Assembly (NCBI RefSeq): GCF_008935075.1
Contig: NZ_CP044545.1
Span: forward strand, 1,825,501-1,889,500
Direction of reading: 5' to 3'
Length of the DNA: 64,000 nt
From: Pradoshia sp. D12
GTDB taxonomy: Bacteria; Bacillota; Bacilli; Bacillales; Pradoshiaceae
Of this stretch, positions 1-6,915 are shown piece by piece. Position 1 is the first letter of the stretch. Each line of letters starts with the position of its first letter. Under the pieces are notes generated by a model. The model was not told the DNA's origin. It worked only from the letters and a program-made list of their open reading frames with translations, and ran no database searches. Made by a program: the position numbers and the translations under genes.

Positions 1-903
1 AACGACTGTGACAATTGCTGGCAAACCTTCTGGAATAGCAGCGACTGCTAAGGATACTGCAGTCATAAATATCTCGAGTATCGGCATTCCAGAGAAGAAT
101 CCGATAGCAAAGATTACAATACTGATGGCAAGCGCCAGCAAGCCGAGGTACTTTCCTAGCTTGCCTAGTTTTTGTTGCAGAGGTGTCTGACCTTGGTCAG
201 CTGATTCAAGCAATTCGGCAATCTTGCCCATTTGTGTATCCATTCCGGTTCCAGTTATAATTGCTTTTCCGCGACCATAGGAAACACTGCTGCCTGAAAA
301 AACCATATTCACTCGATCTCCAAGGGGTGCATCCTCATTAACTGTTGCATTCTGATCCTTTTCAACTGGAACGGACTCTCCAGTTAAAGCTGACTCCTCA
401 ATTTTCAAGGAAGCTGCATCAACTAATCTTCCATCAGCCGGAATGAAATCACCAGCTTCAAATTCGATTAGATCACCAGGCACAATCTGGCTTGCTTCAA
501 TCTCGGTTAATTTTCCATTACGGATGACTTTTGCCCGTGGAGAGGAAAGGTTCTGTAGTGCCTCGAGTGATCTTTCCGCCTTATTCTCCTGAACAACTCC
601 AAGTACAGCATTCAATATAACAATACTTAAAATAACAACTGGTTCAATATATTCCTTTGTATCATGGCCTTTAAGGGCGACGAAAAAGGAAACCGCAGCC
701 GCGATGATTAGAATCAAGACCATGATATCCTTAAATTGTTCAAAAAAACGTTGGACGAGCGACTTCTGTTTCTTTCCTTTTAATTGATTAAGTCCGTATT
801 TCGCTTGGTGTTCCGCTACTTGTGCGTCGCTTAAGCCAAGCTTACTATTTGTCCGATATTCCTTTTCGATATCATCGAGTTTTTTCATATGTGGATTATT
901 CAT
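1..903 (-). CDS. Calcium-type P-type ATPase, N-terminal 301 residues (partial)
   Basis: N-terminal part of a cation-pumping P-type (P2A, Ca2+) ATPase; the C-terminus lies beyond base 1. The protein opens MNNPHMKKLDDIEKEYRTNS, a cation-ATPase N domain, followed by a membrane pair near residues 55-95. The actuator domain carries the family motif TGES in ALTGESVPVEKD, and the fragment ends in the next membrane segments with the PEGLPAIV stretch that precedes the phosphorylation site. The DKTGT site itself is outside the window. Start chosen at ATG 903 because GGAGG lies just upstream on the same strand. Known for the family: ATP-driven Ca2+ export (YloB-like in B. subtilis). The exact ion is inferred. 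Confidence 0.9.
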   Translation of the reverse strand, partial: MNNPHMKKLDDIEKEYRTNSKLGLSDAQVAEHQAKYGLNQLKGKKQKSLVQRFFEQFKDIMVLILIIAAAVSFFVALKGHDTKEYIEPVVILSIVILNAVLGVVQENKAERSLEALQNLSSPRAKVIRNGKLTEIEASQIVPGDLIEFEAGDFIPADGRLVDAASLKIEESALTGESVPVEKDQNATVNEDAPLGDRVNMVFSGSSVSYGRGKAIITGTGMDTQMGKIAELLESADQGQTPLQQKLGKLGKYLGLLALAISIVIFAIGFFSGMPILEIFMTAVSLAVAAIPEGLPAIVTVV

Positions 904-1361
904 GAAGAAACCTCCATTCTTTTTCACTAAATATGCCTTTAGCATATCCAAAAGAGAGCGAAGGATTCTTTTAAGATAATAAATTAATAAAGAAAGGTAG
1001 ACTTACTCAATATCTTCTTTTGATATCATAAAGAATTAATGAAATACAACTATTCACTCGAATTGGACTTGCCGATAGAAGTGAGATAGTTAATGAATAA
1101 GCATTGTTTTATTACTTAGATACGATAGGTAAATATTATCGATTAATGGGGGAGGGGGGATGTTTTTTATAGAACATGGAATGAGTGGCTAATGTTCCCC
1201 GGAATTTAGATTACTTTACAGTACAGAAATAAAATGCGATTCGATATTCTTTTTAAATGACACATAGAAATGAAGGAATTTTTACGATATTCACCAATAG
1301 GGGATGCAATAGTAAAATAAGGACAAGAAGAGCAGGGGAATCAATGGGAAATATCTATGAA
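904..1361. other. Intergenic stretch, no gene seen
   Basis: About 460 AT-rich bases between the divergent Ca2+ ATPase start and the catalase terminator. A purine-rich run near 1147-1160 (GGGGGAGGGGGG) precedes an ATG, but the frame closes after ten codons. I see no supported gene or RNA here. Confidence 0.5.
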
Positions 1362-1400
1362 AAAAGGACTTCAGAATAACACTTATTCTGAAGTCCTTTT
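1362..1400 (-). terminator. Rho-independent terminator of the Mn catalase gene
   Basis: Perfect 18-bp stem (1362-1379 with 1383-1400) around a 3-base loop, A-rich on the plus strand so that the minus transcript ends in U residues. It lies 30 bases past the catalase stop and could also work on the other strand. Confidence 0.9.
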
Positions 1401-1429
1401 GTATGCTAATCAAAAATATACATTAGCGT

Positions 1430-2272
1430 TTATAAGATTGATTTATCTGTGTCCATTGGCAATGTGTTATGTGTTTCAAGTGGAGCTGGTTTTAACATTG
1501 GTTTTGCGCCTTCTGCAGGTGGAACGACAGCTTCATAGCGGAATTCACCTTGTCCATCCGGAGCTTCACCGCTTGCCCACGTTCCAGTACTGCTTTCTTC
1601 GCCTTCAGAGAAATTATATAAAGAGTATGCGATATCTAAGCGTTCTTTTTCACGTGGGAATGTGCTTGGAACAAGTAATCCTTCTTGTTCTTCTAATTCA
1701 GCGATTGCTTTTGCCCATAGATTTTGGTGATAAGAATCACGTGCAATAAGAACGGAAAGCATATCTTTAATTCCTGGATCATCAGTCATTTCATAAATAC
1801 GAACAGCTTGCAGGCGACCTTGTGATTCAGCATTTAGGTTGGCGCGGAAGTCAGCTAATAAGTTTCCGCTTGCAGTTACGTAACTGCCCATCCATGGATT
1901 ACCAAGGCTATCCTGAGGACGAGGGTTTAATCCGGATACAATCGCGTGTTGTGGGTTCATTCCGCTTAATACTGCACCGATTGCCGGGTCAGCCATAGCT
2001 TTTTCCTGATCTTTTAGCGGTGCATCCTCAAGAAGACGTGCGACCATAGTTGCTAACATTTCAACGTGACCAATTTCTTCAGTACCGATATCAAGTAAAA
2101 GGTCTTTATATTTTTCGTTGCCGCGTACGCTCCAGCCTTGGAACAAATATTGCATCATAACGGACATTTCACCATATTGTCCACCAATCAGTTCTTGAAT
2201 TTTCTTTGCCATCAATGGATCTGGTCTAGTTGGTTTAGCTTCAAATTGAAGTTCTTTTTTATGAAAAAACAT
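1430..2272 (-). CDS. Manganese catalase (YdbD/KatN type)
   Basis: 280 residues, full length for dimanganese catalases, which convert H2O2 to water and oxygen. All five expected metal ligands are present: Glu35 (GQYGEMSVMMQY), Glu66 and His69 (GTEEIGHVEM), Glu149 (NAESQGRL) and His182 (RDSYHQNLW), with the spacing of the Lactobacillus plantarum enzyme. Start ATG 2272 follows GGAGG at the right distance. A SigB-type promoter lies upstream at 2331-2355 and a strong terminator follows the stop, so it is a single-gene unit. B. subtilis ydbD, the likely orthologue, belongs to the general stress regulon. Cytosolic; a role in protecting stressed or sporulating cells is inferred. Confidence 0.95.
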   Translation of the reverse strand: MFFHKKELQFEAKPTRPDPLMAKKIQELIGGQYGEMSVMMQYLFQGWSVRGNEKYKDLLLDIGTEEIGHVEMLATMVARLLEDAPLKDQEKAMADPAIGAVLSGMNPQHAIVSGLNPRPQDSLGNPWMGSYVTASGNLLADFRANLNAESQGRLQAVRIYEMTDDPGIKDMLSVLIARDSYHQNLWAKAIAELEEQEGLLVPSTFPREKERLDIAYSLYNFSEGEESSTGTWASGEAPDGQGEFRYEAVVPPAEGAKPMLKPAPLETHNTLPMDTDKSIL

Positions 2273-2330
2273 ATCTATACCTCCGTATATAATAGTATTT
2301 TTTTGAGCGATTGCTCGTACAATCTATTAC

Positions 2331-2355
2331 ATACCCAGCGTTTTTAGGAAGAAAC
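2331..2355 (-). promoter_or_regulatory. SigB-type promoter of the Mn catalase gene
   Basis: On the minus strand GTTTCT (2350-2355) is followed after 13 bases by GGGTAT (2331-2336). This fits the sigma-B consensus GTTT-N12-14-GGGWAW in both boxes and spacing, about 60 bases upstream of the catalase ATG. Confidence 0.75.
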
Positions 2356-2510
2356 ATAGAAATTTTGTAAAATCAGGTAATAGAGGTGTGAAATGCTATG
2401 GTAATATTGACATAGAGAATAAGAAATAAATTTTATTTTCAAGTGTATTTTTACATATTTTTTTCTTGGTTGTCGAAAATTTATGGTCTATACATAAAAA
2501 ATGTCATAAT

Positions 2511-2548
2511 AAGAAAAGAGCACCCAGAATACATGTATTCTGGGTGCT
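2511..2548 (-). terminator. Terminator of the 42-residue ORF
   Basis: Perfect palindrome with 15-bp arms (2519-2533 and 2534-2548). On the minus strand it is followed by CTTTTCTTATT. It lies 26 bases past the stop of the small ORF at 2575-2703. Confidence 0.85.
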
Positions 2549-2574
2549 TTAGTTCGATAGGCGATAGCGCCAGA

Positions 2575-2703
2575 TTAATTTTTCATTGCACCGATTGGCG
2601 TTAATTGTTCATTAGGCTGTTGCTTGGTTATTGATTCCATCTTCTTTAATTCTTCTCGAAGTAATCGTCTGACTTCCCTGCGTCTGTGTACTTTTTTTCC
2701 CAT
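2575..2703 (-). CDS. Small basic hypothetical protein, 42 residues
   Basis: Begins MGKKVHRRREVRRLLREELK and ends TPIGAMKN. The first half is strongly basic and predicted helical; there is no Cys, membrane segment or signal. Support for a real gene is an AAGGAGG box about 10 bases before the ATG and a perfect terminator just after the stop. I do not recognise the family. The basic N-terminus suggests a nucleic-acid or ribosome-associated peptide, but that is a guess. Confidence 0.7.
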   Translation of the reverse strand: MGKKVHRRREVRRLLREELKKMESITKQQPNEQLTPIGAMKN

Positions 2704-3080
2704 TAAGTAAAGACCTCCTTAAAGTAGTGGAAATGCAACAAACCAATCTGACCCTTAACAAAAATAACCACAATCCCTGATTAGATTAAAGAAATATCTA
2801 GATTGAATGATATGAGGAAACTATACAGTATATTCATTACTTCTTTAATACAGTCAGATTGTTATCTTTAGTTATATCAGAGATTGATAATTCTGACAAT
2901 TAAAAACAATCTCAATTAACAAGGGAAAACAATAGAGAAAAGCCCAAAATCTTTGATATATTTACGTAATACACCCTTTTCCTGCAATTCTTTTTATTTT
3001 TCTCCAAAATCCATGTTAGGAATGGAGGTTCCCTTATACGAATTTTGTACAAACAATTTAGTAATTATTAGTCAATTTAG
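2704..3080. other. Intergenic stretch, no gene seen
   Basis: About 380 AT-rich bases between two divergent genes. Apart from the ribosome binding site of the small ORF and the promoter listed at its right edge, I see no gene, repeat or structured RNA. Confidence 0.5.
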
Positions 3081-3108
3081 TTGAAGGTTTCCAACTCTTT
3101 GTTATAAT
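3081..3108 (+). promoter_or_regulatory. SigA-type promoter for yneK-like gene
   Basis: TTGAAG (3081-3086), 16-base spacer, perfect TATAAT (3103-3108), about 65 bases upstream of the next start codon. Confidence 0.6.
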
Positions 3109-3171
3109 AATACATGGAAAATGATTGTTAAATTAGGGGATTGTGTATTACTTAACTGGGGTGAATGATTT

Positions 3172-3603
3172 ATGTTAGAAGGATGGTTTTTATGGTTCAT
3201 CCTGTTTTGGGTTGTCTTTATGATTGGTTTTATGGCCATCGGTGGATTTTTTATGTTTCGAAAGTTCTTAAAAAAACTGCCCAAAGAAGATGGAAAATCA
3301 GATATGGACTGGGAAGTTGAATTTGTTAATCAGACAAGGCATCTATGGAATCAGGAAGAAAAAGATTTTCTAGAAGAATTAGTAAGCCCGGTTCCTGAAT
3401 TATTTCGAGATGTAGCAAGGCATAAAATCGTAGGGAGAATCGGTGAACTTGCACTTAAAGAAAAGGCTAATAAGATAACGATGGATCTTATTATTAAAGG
3501 GTATATTCTAGCAACACCAAAACGTGATCACAAATTTCTTCGAAAAAAATTAGAAATTGAAAAAATAGACGTCAGTCCATTTGAAAAATACTTCTCTATT
3601 TGA
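3172..3603 (+). CDS. yneK: DUF2621 membrane protein, YneK-like
   Basis: 143 residues. One N-terminal membrane segment (about 5-28, rich in Trp and Phe) is followed by a cytosolic domain. Residues 60-130 (WNQEEKDFLEELVSPVPELF, then RDVARHKIVGRIGE) resemble the short PCP_red helical domain known from protochlorophyllide reductase subunits. B. subtilis YneK has this architecture and lies in the same yne-citB neighbourhood, which supports the name. No function is established. A promoter precedes it and a terminator follows, so it is monocistronic. The start ATG 3172 has only a moderate SD (GGGGTGA). Confidence 0.75.
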   Translation: MLEGWFLWFILFWVVFMIGFMAIGGFFMFRKFLKKLPKEDGKSDMDWEVEFVNQTRHLWNQEEKDFLEELVSPVPELFRDVARHKIVGRIGELALKEKANKITMDLIIKGYILATPKRDHKFLRKKLEIEKIDVSPFEKYFSI

Positions 3604-3633
3604 CCTCTTCTTTTTATGAAGAGGTTTTCTTTT
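3604..3633 (+). terminator. Terminator of yneK-like gene
   Basis: CCTCTTC / GAAGAGG stem with a 7-base loop, followed by TTTTCTTTT. Confidence 0.9.
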
Positions 3634-3659
3634 ACGGAAATAGCGTTTGATTGAAAATA

Positions 3660-3675
3660 GGACCTTAATAGGTCC
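3660..3675 (-). terminator. Possible weak terminator of the HD gene
   Basis: GGACC TTAATA GGTCC stem-loop 30 bases past the stop of the minus-strand HD gene. On that strand it is followed by TATTTTC, only a partial U-run. Confidence 0.4.
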
Positions 3676-3703
3676 CCGGGTTATTATGGCTGTGTTTGAC
3701 AAA

Positions 3704-4273
3704 TTATTTGTTGTTACTATCTTTTATAGAATCAAAAAAGCTATTTACGTCTTTAACGTATTGATGGAAAAACTCCGGAATCTCTTTGTCGTCCAAACCA
3801 TAAAAGCTATTCATTGCAACCCCTCTGATATACCATTCCTGAGAATCCAGTCCTCTTTTAAAGCAGTTCCAAATTTCACTCCCCAATAATTCATGTCCGG
3901 CAGTCATGGATTTTAGGTTATCCCATTTATCAGCAACAATAAGAGCCTTTACTTCAAGAGGCGCTTCTTTAACAAGCTCAAGTGTATGCTGCTTACGTTC
4001 TTCCCAGGTTTTTGTTTTGTCCTCTGTATGAGCAGAAACATAATGCGCGATTTTAGGTCCAAACTCCTTTTCAATCTGTTCAATCGTTGTATCTGTGTCC
4101 TCCACAGTATCGTGCAGTAATGCTGCAATCACCAATTCTTCACAAAAACCAGCCTCTTCAAGAGTTTTAGCCACCTGCAAAGGGTGTATAATATAGGGTT
4201 CATTTGACAGCTTACGTACTTGTCCGGCATGTGCCTCCGTTGCAAATTGTACTGCTTTTTCCTTTAATGTCAT
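3704..4273 (-). CDS. HD-domain phosphohydrolase, MESH1/RelA-SpoT hydrolase-like
   Basis: 189 residues. The metal-binding HD signature of the (p)ppGpp-hydrolase superfamily is visible: His15 (EAHAGQVRK), His31 (IIHPLQVA) and HDTVED at 54-59 followed by TIEQIEKEFG. There is no synthetase, TGS or ACT domain, so it is a stand-alone hydrolase. Some members cleave the alarmone ppGpp or related nucleotides; the substrate here is inferred from family only. Start ATG 4273 is preceded by AAGGTGG with 8-base spacing. No operon partner. Confidence 0.85.
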   Translation of the reverse strand: MTLKEKAVQFATEAHAGQVRKLSNEPYIIHPLQVAKTLEEAGFCEELVIAALLHDTVEDTDTTIEQIEKEFGPKIAHYVSAHTEDKTKTWEERKQHTLELVKEAPLEVKALIVADKWDNLKSMTAGHELLGSEIWNCFKRGLDSQEWYIRGVAMNSFYGLDDKEIPEFFHQYVKDVNSFFDSIKDSNNK

Positions 4274-4514
4274 TCATTCAGCCACCTTATCTATATATAC
4301 TGAAATTTCACTATCTTATTATAAATAAATAATTCTGTGCAGCTAGAATATATAAAATATACATATGATTATGGGTATTATATCATATTTAGCTTTGAGG
4401 CAGGTCTTATGCGTTTTATTTATGAATATGTATAATAATATATTACACAGAAAGCTAAAATTATATATAATCATACTGTGGATTATTAGAAAGATTTAAA
4501 AGGGGTCATAAACC

Positions 4515-5015
4515 ATGGAACTTATCAAGGAAATTTATGATGATGCGTCAGAACAGTATACGGATCATGCATATCGTATTAGAAAGGCATCCAGAGCTGT
4601 AGTCATTAACGACCGTGATGAGATTGCTCTTTTATTCGTTGCAAATGGAAACTATCATAAATTGCCTGGTGGAGGCATTAAAAGCAATGAAACTATTTAT
4701 GATGCATTAAAAAGAGAGGTAGAAGAAGAAGTAGGAACCTTAATAGAAGATATTAAGGAACTGGGACTTACTATTGAATACCGTAATAATGAAGAGCTGC
4801 TTCAGATATCTTATGGATATATTGCTAAAACTATTGGTGAACTTAAAGACCCGATGTATACCGACGATGAGATTAACGACGGATTTGTATTAAGATGGGT
4901 GCCAATCAAAATAGCGATTGAAATATTAAAACAAGACATGCCTTCTAATTATGCAGGACAATTTATTCAGCAAAGAGATCTGGAATTTTTATTAAAAGCT
5001 GACGAACTGATTTAA
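4515..5015 (+). CDS. Nudix hydrolase
   Basis: 166 residues. A complete Nudix box spans residues 53-75: Gly53, Glu59, then REVEEEVG, matching GX5EX7REUXEEXGU. These Mg2+ enzymes hydrolyse nucleoside diphosphate derivatives; the substrate cannot be read from the sequence. The domain fills the protein, with no extra modules. Start supported by AAAAGGGG 10 bases upstream. It stands alone and ends at a strong terminator shared with the convergent downstream gene. Confidence 0.9.
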   Translation: MELIKEIYDDASEQYTDHAYRIRKASRAVVINDRDEIALLFVANGNYHKLPGGGIKSNETIYDALKREVEEEVGTLIEDIKELGLTIEYRNNEELLQISYGYIAKTIGELKDPMYTDDEINDGFVLRWVPIKIAIEILKQDMPSNYAGQFIQQRDLEFLLKADELI

Positions 5016-5043
5016 AATAATGTCAGTCACTACTCTAAAAGCT

Positions 5044-5088
5044 GCACTCCAATTGTTAGAGATTTAATTGCAATTGGAGTGCTTTTTT
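5044..5088 (+). terminator. Terminator of the Nudix gene
   Basis: GCACTCCAATTG / CAATTGGAGTGC 12-bp perfect stem with a 15-base loop, then TTTTTT. It sits between convergent genes. Confidence 0.9.
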
Positions 5089-5091
5089 AGT

Positions 5092-5703
5092 TTAGTTAAA
5101 ATAGTTTTCTAAGTCAGCTAAAGAATAGGCATCAGAAACACCTTTTTTGGAATATAAATATTGAATTAGATTTTTATCATCTTCATACAGATCAGCTAGT
5201 CCATAATAAATATTCTTTAAATAGGGAAGAGAAGGTGGAGTGATGTTCTTTTCAGCAATAGTTCGATTATCTGTAAAGGTGAAAATCGGATATCCATCCG
5301 TCTCACCCAAGTAGAGAATATTACCATACCAAGAATCGTTAAAGGAATAGGTATGAACATTTTTGGCTAATTCAAGATCTATCTCCATTTTATAATTGTC
5401 ATTCTCCTGCTGTACAATTTGTTTAAACTGTTCGCTAGTAATTAGGTATTTCTTACCGTATGTCCTTGTATTCGTATCTCTATCAGTATTGATAAAAGCG
5501 ACACCGCCATCCCAACGACCTGAGTATTCAGCGAAGTACATCTCATAAGGAAGAGAAATCGGAGCAATTTTTTCTGGATAAGCAGGATTCGTACACCCAC
5601 GTTCATTTTTTGTAGAACCCTCTGGTGTCCCTCCGCTTATATAACAACGAAAGCGGCTCTCTAATAAATTGGATCCATAACTTGCGTACCATACATAATC
5701 CAT
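5092..5703 (-). CDS. Gamma-glutamylcyclotransferase-like (GGCT fold) protein
   Basis: 203 residues from the chosen start; begins MDYVWYASYGSNLLESRF. The YGSN motif is the substrate-binding loop of GGCT/AIG2-type folds. The following GGTPEGS, and WDGGVAFINTDRDT further on, match a Bacillaceae group often mislabelled histone deacetylase. The open frame continues 25 codons upstream, but GAGGAGG lies about 10 bases before this ATG. The reaction is unknown; cyclotransferase activity is a fold-level inference. Confidence 0.7.
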   Translation of the reverse strand: MDYVWYASYGSNLLESRFRCYISGGTPEGSTKNERGCTNPAYPEKIAPISLPYEMYFAEYSGRWDGGVAFINTDRDTNTRTYGKKYLITSEQFKQIVQQENDNYKMEIDLELAKNVHTYSFNDSWYGNILYLGETDGYPIFTFTDNRTIAEKNITPPSLPYLKNIYYGLADLYEDDKNLIQYLYSKKGVSDAYSLADLENYFN

Positions 5704-6123
5704 TGTCGTATAATACCTCCTCAATAAAATTCTATATAGATATACGTACCACAAAAGGGATTGATTACACATGAACATGCGGGAGGCAGGTTAATTCCTT
5801 AGAAAAATCAAACGTATCGTGAGCACGCACAAAAACGGTAAGCTGTGTAACCTTCAGAAAAAGAATTTTAAACAATCAGGGAGAGAAAAGGGAAAGTTAA
5901 TAATAATATTTTTAGTTAAAAGGCGAAAATTTAAAAATATAGAGGATATTAGTAGTTGTATTAGGTCTGCCAGTAGGAAAGGCCATTAAAGATAATACAA
6001 AACCTTATAATCAATGTTTCTGTTGAAAGTCTGAGGATCTTTTCCTGAATACTATCTATGAGCGGAATTAAAATGCGAGAGAAAAAAATTCCTCCCGCAG
6101 TCTTTTAAGAAAAGATAATGCTG
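5704..6123. other. Intergenic stretch, no gene seen
   Basis: About 420 AT-rich bases. A short open stretch near 5945-6010 reads VVLGLPVGKAIKDNTKPYN without a start or SD, possibly an old relic. Past the sspP stop there is only an imperfect hairpin (TGCGGGAG / CTCTCGCA) with U residues in its loop. Confidence 0.4.
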
Positions 6124-6264
6124 TTACATATCGTGATGAGAATGATTTTTTTGACGTGTATGCTGCCTGTTTTTCACTTTATGAGAACCGCTTAAGGGTG
6201 CCGGTTGGCCAGAATGATTTTTATCTTTAGGGCCTTTTTGGTGATTAGCGTTTTTATTCGACAT
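6124..6264 (-). CDS. sspP: Small acid-soluble spore protein P
   Basis: 46 residues, starting [16 protein letters not shown] and ending [18 protein letters not shown]. The C-terminal half is nearly the SspP consensus (GQPxPLSGSxKVKNRxHTRQK). Known role: minor spore-core protein made in the forespore. Two in-frame ATGs are close together; 6264 is chosen because AGGAGG then lies 7 bases upstream, while the ATG at 6270 would be too close. A sigma-G type promoter precedes it. The sspO gene that accompanies it in B. subtilis is not adjacent here. Confidence 0.92.
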   Translation of the reverse strand: MSNKNANHQKGPKDKNHSGQPAPLSGSHKVKNRQHTRQKNHSHHDM

Positions 6265-6282
6265 ATTCATCCCTCCTACCTA

Positions 6283-6312
6283 TAGTATGAGAGCCTATTA
6301 AATGATTATACA
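6283..6312 (-). promoter_or_regulatory. Sigma-G type promoter of sspP
   Basis: On the minus strand TGTATA (6307-6312), 17-base spacer, CATACTA (6283-6289). The -10 fits CATWHTA exactly, as expected for a late forespore gene. Confidence 0.7.
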
Positions 6313-6410
6313 GGTATATAATAACGGGTATTTAGAAGCTGATTCACATCATGAATAAGGCAATAAACTTCCGTACATCATAAAAGATATATTGTTAAGG
6401 AGGGGTGTAC

Positions 6411-6686
6411 GTGCCTTATCACAAAAATAAAGTTCAAGCCTTTCAATCCGCTCAAAATGGCGTCAGAAGAGCGGTGGATGCACATGAAAATCTTGAATCT
6501 ATGCAGCATGATCCTCAATTTGGCCATGAAGTGGGACATTTGTGGGAAGAAATTAATGAGGCGTATCAGCAGGTTGAAAATGCTTATGAAGTGGCAAGTG
6601 AACATCAAAAGGACCAACTGGATGATTATAGAAATACATTAGACAAAATGGTTTCAGATTTAGACAAATTTGAAAAATATCGATAA
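6411..6686 (+). CDS. Small helical hypothetical protein, 91 residues
   Basis: GTG start chosen because AAGGAGG ends 7 bases upstream; an earlier in-frame GTG at 6405 overlaps the SD. The product (starting PYHKNKVQAFQSAQNGVRRA after the initiator Met) is hydrophilic, rich in Gln, His and Glu, with heptad-like helices throughout. It has no Cys, signal or membrane segment. I do not recognise the family. It lies between sspP and aconitase and ends in a strong terminator, so it is its own unit. A spore-related or cytosolic helical-bundle protein is possible, without direct evidence. Confidence 0.75.
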   Translation: MPYHKNKVQAFQSAQNGVRRAVDAHENLESMQHDPQFGHEVGHLWEEINEAYQQVENAYEVASEHQKDQLDDYRNTLDKMVSDLDKFEKYR

Positions 6687-6690
6687 GGTA

Positions 6691-6730
6691 CCGGCCAGCT
6701 AATATTACTTTGCTGGCCGGCTTTTATTTT
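6691..6730 (+). terminator. Terminator of the 91-residue ORF
   Basis: CCGGCCAGC / GCTGGCCGG 9-bp GC-rich stem with a 12-base loop, followed by CTTTTATTTT. Confidence 0.9.
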
Positions 6731-6749
6731 ATCAGGAAAATAATTACCA

Positions 6750-6764
6750 ATAAGCAGAACTTAT
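6750..6764 (+). promoter_or_regulatory. CcpC-type operator (ATAA-N7-TTAT) of aconitase
   Basis: ATAA GCAGAAC TTAT is an exact match to the dyad bound by the citrate-responsive LysR regulator CcpC at B. subtilis citB. Its centre lies 66 bases upstream of the start point predicted from the -10 at 6811. A TTAT half-site at 6794-6797 falls near -28, the second position described for citB. Confidence 0.65.
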
Positions 6765-6787
6765 GACAGGTAATAAATTACTTATAT

Positions 6788-6816
6788 TTTACTTTATGGA
6801 AAGGTTATATTAATAT
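6788..6816 (+). promoter_or_regulatory. Putative SigA promoter of aconitase
   Basis: TTTACT (6788-6793), 17-base spacer, TAATAT (6811-6816). Both boxes are imperfect, but the position relative to the CcpC dyad agrees with the citB arrangement. It leaves a leader of roughly 90 bases. Confidence 0.45.
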
Positions 6817-6915
6817 TAAATTGTTAGAATATTAGGATTGAATGAAAAGTGTTTTACTTTTCTACAATTTATTACTATATTCTGTAATATCTTTTACCTA
6901 GAGGGGGTAATTTGA

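Noticed and set aside
1357..1749. 130-codon plus-strand ORF
   Set aside because: It is antisense to the Mn catalase gene, starts inside that gene's terminator and has shadow-frame composition.
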